Part shown: in pieces, positions 56,367-64,000 of the stretch
Position numbering within the stretch: the first letter of the stretch is position 1
Layout: the number at the start of each line of letters is the position of its first letter
DNA from: Antennarius striatus
Lineage: Eukaryota > Chordata > Actinopteri > Lophiiformes > Antennariidae
Assembly: GCF_040054535.1 (NCBI RefSeq)
Contig: NC_090780.1
Location: 1,730,001-1,794,000, forward strand
Reading direction: 5' to 3'
DNA length: 64,000 bases
The notes under the pieces: model-generated
Databases searched by the model: none
Told to the model about the DNA's origin: nothing
The model's input: only the letters and a program-made list of their open reading frames with translations
Program-made: the position numbers and the translations under genes

Positions 56367-59300
56367 ATGAAGATGGTCCTTCCGACGGGCAACGCGTCCC
56401 TCATCGCGGTGACTTTGGCGCTGCTCGCCGCGCTCCTCTGCGCGTCTCCGGGTAAGATTAATGCGCGCCTGTGCGTCCAGGCCGCGCCAACGCGGACTAA
56501 CGGTTTAACGCCTCATCCGTTTAAAATGTCCTCTCAGGCTGGGAGCCGTTATTTCCGTTAGACCGTCTCCATCACACTAACGGATCCTGCACCTCCTGGC
56601 CTCCAGCTGGATGCTGATTTTATTAGAGACGCACAACCATGGATGTTTGTCTCAGGCCCGGAATGAGACTTCATCTGTTGGATGTCCTGACATCAGTGTT
56701 AGGCTGTCAGCAAACATCTGTACATTTTTTTATTTTTTAACATAAAATGACAAACAGTAGACGTTACTCAGCAGTCTTAGTTTAAAAATGGGAATTCAAG
56801 CCAAGGATATCAGTAAAATAAACTTGTAAAGTGATTAACGTGATCCAGCAGGGAAGAAACTGACTGAACAAATTAAGTGACCATCACATATATCATCACT
56901 AAAGTTCCCTTAAGTTGTCATCACAATGCGACATGTCAACACAACTTCACAATATCACTACTAAACAGTTCATTTTAATTTTTTTGTAATCAAATGTCAG
57001 ATTAAATAAAGATCATCCCAGCTGAATGCAGTGATGTGAAACCAACTCGTTTCCTCTAATGCTAACAATAGAATTTCTATTTTTTTCCAACACAGAACAA
57101 TAATCAGTAGATCTGTGTGGATAAATCTGTCCTCTAACTCCAGACAGTATCCAGCAGAGAACTTGTGTTAAAGGTTCCATATTATACTCTTTTTAAATTG
57201 ATGTCACACAACTACCTGACATCCAGTTATACTTCATTTGAAATGATTGACTCAAACTGATCCGTGGTCCTGAATTGTAACTTTCTAAAAATTGCTGAAA
57301 TGAGCTTCCTTGAAAGCATGCTGTTTGTCTGGGCTGACCATTAAATGTTAATCATTACCTGCTACACGCCCCTGTTCATGCGGTGCACATGCGTGTACTT
57401 CACTGTGTACGCACACACCACCGGTCACTTTTACTTTTTACTTTTTGTATGTATTTCTCTCTTTTTCTCTTATTTTTGGTTTATATTTTTCAATATACAA
57501 GTTAATTTTTCTCTGGAACTCTTGGAGGTACTTTCACTTTCAGTCGCTCGACCCTGAAGCACCGTGGCTTGTTGTATGCACAAAGAGATCAGCTGATTGA
57601 CCTGAAGCTGCTGGCATTTTCTATAGACAGACAAACATCTTTAGTGGATCTGAGGAGAAATACACAATGTGTTTAAGGATGGGGAAGAAATCAGTGGAGG
57701 ACAGGACGGACGAGTTTAGAGAGGAGATAATAAAAGCCTTGTCTCCGACAGTCGTCATGGACAACGAGAGATCGCTGGCTAACAAGATGGAGCTAACAGG
57801 ATATGTTTCAGTGAAATGTGGTTAAGATCCCAGATAGCTACGTTTCCATTGAGGGCTTCCAAACTGGGATGGTACCGGAGCTGTAAGACGAAACATGGAG
57901 GTCTTGTCTTGTTCTTGTTGGGCAGCGTCCCAATATTATCTCCATCTACAAACCCTATGTCGCAGAACAGGTCCCGTTTGTTTTCCAGATTCTAAGACTT
58001 TGTAGGCTTATTGTGGACCAGTATATACATTTAGAGACCTGATGGAAATGATTTCTTCAAGCCCCCACAGAAATATTAACAGCTGGCCAGTGTGTGTGGC
58101 GTCTGAGCTGTCATCACATGAAACCGAATTAAAACCAAAAGCACACGCTCTACGTGATACTGGGTGGTTTAAGTTAGCAGACAAGTCTTTGGTTCGGTCC
58201 ACAGCCGTGGTTCTGGACACGCTGTCATTGTTGGGTCTTTTGCGTTTTTTTCCAAACAGACACATCAAACAGACTTCCCCTTGACTTCTATAAAGAAATA
58301 TTTATTTCCCCATATTTATTGTCTGATATTTCCTGAACTCCCTGTCTATCTTGATTTAATTTTATTCTGCCGTTTTGGTTATCTCTTAAAATTTGCATTG
58401 ATTAATTTGGAGGGAGAGGTTGCTGTAATGATGAGTTGTCAGTGAATGTGGGTGACTCCCCTAGTGGTGAAAGTAAGAATTACAACTCATTCAAATATGT
58501 AGGACAATTAAATATGGACAGTTGGCCGTGAGCCATAGTTTAGGTGAATTTATTTATCATTAACTTTTCAGGAAAGTGATATGTACCTTAGCCAATCACA
58601 GCTCAGTTATGACATCACAATTTGCATAGTGCGCCCAAATATCTTTGGTGCATCTACTACTTAAACACAAGTATACCTCACCATTATGTTGTAATGGATG
58701 GCTGCTGCTCACAAATCCTCACAAACTCTTTAGCGGGTCCATTTGCTACTAAAATACATAGTAAATAAAAGCTACCCATAAAGATTTATTTGTTTGAATG
58801 TTATTTGTAGGTAGTTTAAACAGAGAATTAAATTTTAAATGATTTTACCCCATATACCTTTTTGGTGTGATTCAGCGCTTCCAGAAAAGGTAAAAAAAGA
58901 AAAAGAAAAAGATACTTCCCTGTTTTGAAAATGAAAGATATGGAGCATTGTTATTTGAAGGTAATTTAACCAAGAAATAAAACTGTGTATAATATTACCC
59001 AATACGTCTTTCTGTCTGCCTCTTTGCGTTATTGTTCTTGGAAATATGACCAGGTTAAAAGCATCTTCCTCTGTTTTTCATTCTTAATTGATGCTTCATT
59101 TTCATAGTTTTACATCACAATAGAGATGTGATTAGCAAAGGTATGTATTATTTACCTGAAAGGTTTATTTTTGTTTTTTAGTGCATTTTCTTAAAAAACC
59201 CCAACAACTGAGGTACATTGAGAACGCCATAACTCAAAACAATGTAATTCCAGGTAAACCTGTATTTTAGTAGCATGTGCACAAGATAAACTGCTTGTTT

Positions 59301-60515
59301 ATAATTATGTCTGTGGACGGTGCACTCAGATCTCTAGGTGCACCATCAATCAATCAACCTTTATTTATACAGCGCCTAATCACAATAACAGACATTTCAA
59401 AGTGCTTTAAGAGACAGAGAAACCCAACAGAACCCTCCAGAGCAAGCATCAGTGACAGCGGCGGGGAAAAACTCACTCATTGAGGAAGAAACTCTGGTCA
59501 GGACCCAGAATCTGGGGGGCGGTCATCCGCCTTGACCGGTTGGGTGGGAAAGGAAATATAGACTTACTAGCAACAGTAACAGAACATAAACACAACACAT
59601 AAATGAAATAAAATCCTGTAGTACCATAATGTAACTTTAACATCTCTACCTCTGCTGAATTAATTTTATCCTGGGGGGGTGTAGAGGCTAAGCCCAGCTT
59701 TAAACCACTGAGTTATTCCACCACATTTACCTGAATGACACGCTGATGCAGATTGGTTTGAAGTCCGTATCTTTTAAAATTGGAAACTCAGAGGTCATTT
59801 CCTGAGGTTGTACCACACCTCCTGCCCAATGTCTCTGCAAATCTGTTTTTCAAAATTAAAACATGATATAATTGATTTCTTTTTGTTTTTACAGTAGCTC
59901 CCTTTAGTAGATGTGAAACTGTCTTGTTTTTGCTTTACAGTGAACGGGAATGAGGACTGCCTGTGGTACGTGGATAAAAACGGCACCTGGCACACCGGCT
60001 TCGACTGCCCTCTCATCACGTTCTGCTGTGGGAACTGCCACCGGCGCTACTGCTGCTTGGACGCCTTCAAGATGATCACGGAGAGGGAACAGAAGCGCTG
60101 CATGCTCTTCCAGTTCAGGTGGCCGCAGCAGTGGTTTCACTTAATTACTAATTTATTCATTTACTTGACACCGAGAGTCATCCACTGTTCTCTGTTCGAG
60201 GCCGTCGCTGCAGGACCACATGTCCTACATTCCTTAAAACAAACAGATGCTTATTATCCTAGCTGAAGACATTTTCCATCCGTGATTAAAATTCTTTCCC
60301 TGCAAGATGCATCGTCGGAAACGCAGAGGGAAATATATAAAATACTAAAATTGTACTTTAAAGTTGATGGATTTGGTTTATGGCTGAAGAAAGTTCTGTC
60401 AGCAGCAGTAATATTACAAGTAGTCGTCCTGAATATTCACATTATCTCACAACTTTTGGGTCATGTATTGATAATTCATATTCAAGGTGATTTAAGTGCC
60501 AAATTCCTGGAAATT

Positions 60516-60565
<50 letters not shown>

Positions 60566-62275
60566 CATACATACACATATACACACTGTATATATATATA
60601 ATATTAAATACATATATAAGTATATAATATTTACATCATATATATATACAGTATATTTATATATATTTAATTTTAAATTGAATAATGATATAATTTTCCT
60701 CCATCACACACATTTCCTGTAAAAGTTCACACTCTCTTAAATGCAGCTGTTCCTCCATCCCATTGGATACACTGGACATAATAACTCTGTTTTGGTCCCC
60801 ACAGTGTGATATGTCCTCATTAGTCCCTCTATCACACCAGCTATTTGTACGTTCTGTTGTGTTTAACGAGTCCCCTGTGAGGGATCGTAGTTGCTGGACT
60901 AAGTAAGCGTGTCTCATTCCTCCATGTCTCTGGAAACCATCCGGCAGTATCCAATAGCAGGCAGCCTGCAGCTTGTAAAGCCCAGTGGGAGACGGGATCA
61001 GTGGGGGGGCCGAGTCTGTGCTGGCATAGAGGGCTTTGTTTCACTGAGACGATCAGGTGATGGAATCTGGTGGAGAGACATGAACGCAGAGGATGTACAG
61101 CATCCACTCAGATTTTAAAACATTGGAATCAAAAGCTTCATATCCAGTTCATCTCATTAGAGAGATAGAGTGGGGGGGGCAACGCCAACCCTCATCCTCC
61201 TCTTCCTCTCCCCCAGCCCCACCACCTTGGCCGGCATCGCCTCCTCCATCCTCCTGTTTGTGGCGATCATCGCCACCATGGTCTGCTGCTTCATGTGCTC
61301 CTGCTGTTACCTCTACCAGCGGAGGCAGCAGAGGGGCAGAACGCCGTATGATGGTGAGACGATCTCTCCACGACCACGCGTGTGCTCACAACCACATGTG
61401 TAACGTCACACACACACTCCCTGCTGTTTGACCCACAGCCCAGCAGATCCCCATGGCCAGCTACCCAGTAGAGCCCCTGTATGACGCCTATGGGAAGCCA
61501 CTGGGACCCACGGAGTTCCCACATGCAGGGTATCCCATGGCACCGCAGTACCCCGGAATGCCCCCGCAGTACCCAGTGATGCAGCACGGGCCTTACCCCC
61601 CCCACATGATGGATCCGACATACAACCAGGGTGAGTCGCGTTCAGCAATAATCAATCAGACATAGGTTATCAATAAGTTTGCTTGTTTGATGTAAATTAT
61701 AATTAAGATATAAACCAACGTGAAGAATCAGTGTGTTAATATGTTGTATACAATTAAAGCTACACTGAATACTTAGAGGAATCAGCTGATCACGACACGA
61801 GCAGGAAGACGAATGAAACCAGAACCAGTGGATAATTTACTTCCACAAATCCTACAAATGTGTTGGACGGTCCTGCAGACTAAAACCTTTTGTAAGAAAA
61901 TGTTTACAGTATTTTCCGCACTATAAGGCGCACCTAAAGGCCTTTAATGTTCTCAAACACCAACAGTGGGTCTTATAATCCAGTGCGCCTTATGGTACAG
62001 AAAGTATTGTACTCGAAAGGCAATCTGTTAAATCTGGAGTGACATTCATTATCCCTGAACTCTCGGAAAACATTTCAGAAGTCAGTGGAAAAGGTCACGT
62101 CTGAGTCCAAATGTCATGTGACACAGAAGGACCTCAGGGGTTTTTCCACATTTTATACACAAACATTTTTCATGAGTTTTAACTTTCTAGCAGCGCATGA
62201 AGAAGTGACGACGTACTTCCTTCTTATTTTTCAGCTCCTCCACCTTATTCTCCACCTCAGTATCCCGGCCATTAA
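56367..62275 (+). CDS. shisa4: Shisa family member 4-like membrane protein
   Basis: Type I membrane adaptor of the Shisa family; function little known. Coding exons: 56367-56451, 59941-60118, 61217-61353, 61439-61630, 62235-62275. Frame continuous, 633 bp, 210 residues (human SHISA4 197). Exon 1 encodes a signal peptide (MKMVLPTGNASLIAVTLALL...). Exon 2 encodes the Cys-rich domain NEDCLWYVDKNGTWHTGFDC with CCGNCHRRYCC (8 or more cysteines). Exon 3 gives the transmembrane segment (LAGIASSILLFVAIIATMVC) followed by CCFMCSCCYLYQRRQQRG. Exon 4 is Pro/Tyr/Gly-rich cytoplasmic tail and exon 5 ends APPPYSPPQYPGH with a PPxY WW-binding motif. The DCLWY-first-cysteine arrangement and short Cys domain match SHISA4 rather than SHISA5 or 2/3. 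All borders are GT-AG. A (CA)n begins 9 bases after the stop. Confidence 0.88.
59341..59570 (-). mobile_element. L2-like LINE 3' end with (TTGA)n tail
   Basis: On the plus strand: CATCAATCAATCAACCTTTA TTTATACAGCGCC, then CAAAGTGCTTTAAGAGACAG, AAACCCAACAG, GGGGAAAAACTCAC and CGCCTTGACCGGTTGGG. This order is that of the widespread L2 3' UTR of fish, read in reverse. Confidence 0.8.
59609..59748. repeat. Unclassified dispersed repeat, copy 2
   Basis: Homologous to 9323-9465: AATCCTGTAGTACCATAATG, AACTTTAACATCTCTACCTC and GTGTAGAGGCTAAGCCCAGC, with an about 22-base insertion near ATTCCACCACATTTACC. Confidence 0.75.
60523..60668. repeat. (TA)n-rich microsatellite
   Basis: Alternating TATATA/ACATAC repeats in shisa4 intron 2. 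The frame running through it (YIYIYIYI) is an artefact. Confidence 0.93.
61907..62009. mobile_element. 103-bp TIR element with TA target duplication
   Basis: Left end CAGTATTTTCCGCACTATAA GGCGCAC and reversed right end CAATACTTTCTGTACCATAA GGCGCAC form about 27-base inverted ends, flanked on both sides by TA (61905-61906, 62010-62011). Too short to encode anything. Sits in shisa4 intron 4. Confidence 0.8.
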
Positions 62276-62283
62276 TGATCTTC

Positions 62284-62284
62284 T

Positions 62285-62353
<69 letters not shown>
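62284..62353. repeat. (CA)n microsatellite in shisa4 3' UTR
   Basis: About 35 CA units starting 9 bases after the shisa4 stop codon. Confidence 0.95.
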
Positions 62354-62355
<2 letters not shown>

Positions 62356-62728
62356 GAGTGGGAAACAACAGCGGCTGAGAGAAATGACTGTTCCAGAGGA
62401 GAAGGCAGCAACACTCTCACACACTCAGACCAACACACGACCCGATGACCTGAGGAAGAGGAGGACCTTTAGGGGGGGTTTCCTTTGTCTATTTACCCCA
62501 CTGTCCTACTTCCCTGGGGTACTTATGTAAGTTCTGATGTGTTCTGCTCCCTGGTGGCTGAGTGCTCCGGGCCACCGTACCATCTCCAGGTTGAGGAGGT
62601 ATCTGGACGGCGCCCCGACTCTCCTCCAGGTCTCCTCTCAGTGACGGGCGTCTCTAAAGACGAGGCGCCCCCCCCCGTCAAATAATGAAGGGAAACATAC
62701 TTTTACTTCCTGGCTTCTGTTGAATTTG

Positions 62729-62734
62729 AATAAA
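62729..62734 (+). terminator. Likely shisa4 polyadenylation signal
   Basis: AATAAA about 450 bases after the stop codon, inside TTTGAATAAACCGCC. Confidence 0.6.
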
Positions 62735-62759
62735 CCGCCTGAAGCTTCATAACAGGTCA

Positions 62760-64000
62760 TCTCAGTCACTGATGGATCGTTCCTCAGACATGATCATGTG
62801 ACGTCTTTAGTTCTAGGTTTCATGGGGTTGGAGGTGAAAATCACGTTGCATGCTTCATGACAAGGTGACATGTGTTTCAATGCAGTCTCAGATTTGCTCA
62901 GGTGGTCTAAATCTATAAGGAGCCTGTTTTTTTTCTGGTGTCTGACTCCACTAATTTACTTTCCTGTAGTGTGTTGGGTAGCTGAGCCATCGTAATGTAG
63001 TACCTCAACATCAGCATGCTACCCCAGCTAGCTATCGGTCTTCATGCTTCTGTTAAATTAACTAGATGTGGATCTTTTGATACCAGCTAGGATGCTGACT
63101 TTATGGTAACATATCAGGACAGAGGGGTCGCAGGTCAACAGAGATTATCTATTTAAATGCATATTTGTAAATCCATTCCTCAGCTGAATATATGTTATAT
63201 ATTAATATTTTAACATGATTTTAAACAAACCATATTGTTATTGTAACATAAGATATGATGTTTTAGCATTTTGTCATCTCTGCATTAATTTATTCTTCTT
63301 ATTAATAAGCTTACCTTTTAATGTGAAGGGGTTGTGACCTGGATGAACTTTCTGCTGTTGGAAAAACAACTTTGTTTACAAACCAGCATTTTTGGAAGTA
63401 CATTTATTGGCTGTCTTGTCTAATGACAAAAAAATTCAGAAGCTATCAATTTCTCAAATAATCCTAATTGAACAAAAATGTGAATCACCTATGGTAGGTT
63501 TATTTTCTAAATTGTGTTCCTTGTAATTTGCAGTGAGGTCAGAGCCTGTAATCTGACGTTAATCTGTAATGTAATTTTATTCAGGAGTCACAGAAGACTG
63601 AATAGACACATAATAAAACATAATGACCACATTGATCATAGATAATCAATTCTATATCTCGTCTCACTGCTAATCCAAGTATGACTCAGACGTGACGTGT
63701 CACTGGTTCACTTATCATTAACCGATGTGTACAGGTTTACCGGGCCCTCGTAAAGCACAAAGACGAGTACGAACATTTATTTGTAAGGATGCTTTAATTT
63801 GTGGTTAGACATGACATTTGCTCTGTGATGTTTATTTGTGCTTCTAAATTAACTCCATGAGTGTGTTTAATGAAACTGACGTCAGTTGACAAAATGACTT
63901 ACTGGAGTTTCTCTTTGTTGTCATGGTATGACTTAGTAATTAATATACGGTGAGCGTGAAGCTCTCATTCATATAAAATTTAACTTTGGAATGTAAACTA
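62760..64000. other. Gene-free stretch to the right edge
   Basis: AT-rich. No coding exon, RNA gene or transposon end was recognised. Confidence 0.45.

Larger units (their letters stand above)
56452..59940 (+). other. shisa4 intron 1 (3.5 kb)
   Basis: Contains an L2-like LINE tail (59341-59570) and the second copy of the unclassified repeat (59609-59748). The stretch 57590-58290 has a fairly long frame that was not recognised (see rejected list). The rest shows nothing. Confidence 0.6.

Noticed and set aside
57590-58290. Discontinuous ORF (MISSSPHRNINSWPVCVASE...) in shisa4 intron 1
   Set aside because: Could be an old transposase or host-gene remnant, but I recognise no motif; stops interrupt the upstream part. 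Not supported.
60282-60722. 146-codon ORF in shisa4 intron 2
   Set aside because: Runs through (TA)n; no family resemblance, and lies between well-defined shisa4 exons.

Overview
The window is genomic DNA from a bony fish, most likely a percomorph teleost; the species cannot be told from the sequence. The evidence is: intron-rich vertebrate genes with GT-AG splice sites, many CA/TG microsatellites, and a repeat load typical of fish (Tc1/mariner elements, tRNA-derived SINEs, RTE, L2/CR1 and Tx1/L1-like LINEs, small TIR elements with TA target duplications). Gene identities rest on recognising protein sequence from recalled vertebrate families; exon borders were read by hand and checked for reading-frame continuity.

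Six coding units were found. Five are on the minus strand and one on the plus strand. In the direction of transcription (right to left) the minus-strand genes are: rpp14 (49801-48137), htd2 as a second reading frame on the same transcript (48109-47615), pxk (46611-29688, 18 coding exons), rbbp5 (28291-21078, 13 coding exons) and the 5' half of ippk (13720-271, continuing beyond the left edge). On the plus strand, shisa4 (56367-62275, 5 coding exons) is divergent from rpp14.

The genes belong to unrelated pathways: tRNA processing (RPP14), mitochondrial fatty-acid synthesis (HTD2), endosomal trafficking with a pseudokinase (PXK), H3K4 methylation (RBBP5), inositol hexakisphosphate synthesis (IPPK) and a Shisa-family membrane adaptor (SHISA4). 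The RPP14-PXK neighbourhood matches human 3p14, while RBBP5 and SHISA4 both lie on human 1q32, so the block is an interleaved teleost arrangement.

Between and inside the genes: 1-13.6 kb is ippk introns with minisatellites, a hAT-like remnant and SINEs; 14.0-16.75 kb is an RTE-type LINE flanked by an imperfect target-site duplication; 16.8-21 kb holds Tc1 remnants; 51-52.6 kb holds two LINE fragments; 54.1-55.1 kb is a decayed Tc1 with a SINE nested in it; 56.5-60 kb is shisa4 intron 1 with an L2-like LINE tail.

The most interesting observations are: the bicistronic rpp14/htd2 locus with a ready-made splice acceptor one base before the HTD2 start codon; an 18-bp perfect hairpin across the rbbp5 exon 7 donor site, which is itself a very poor donor; four pxk 3' splice sites whose pyrimidine tract is replaced by (TG)n; a roughly 950-bp G-quadruplex-prone minisatellite in ippk intron 1; an altered polyglycine C-terminus of Rbbp5; and a perfect DR1 nuclear-receptor motif inside a dispersed repeat upstream of rpp14.
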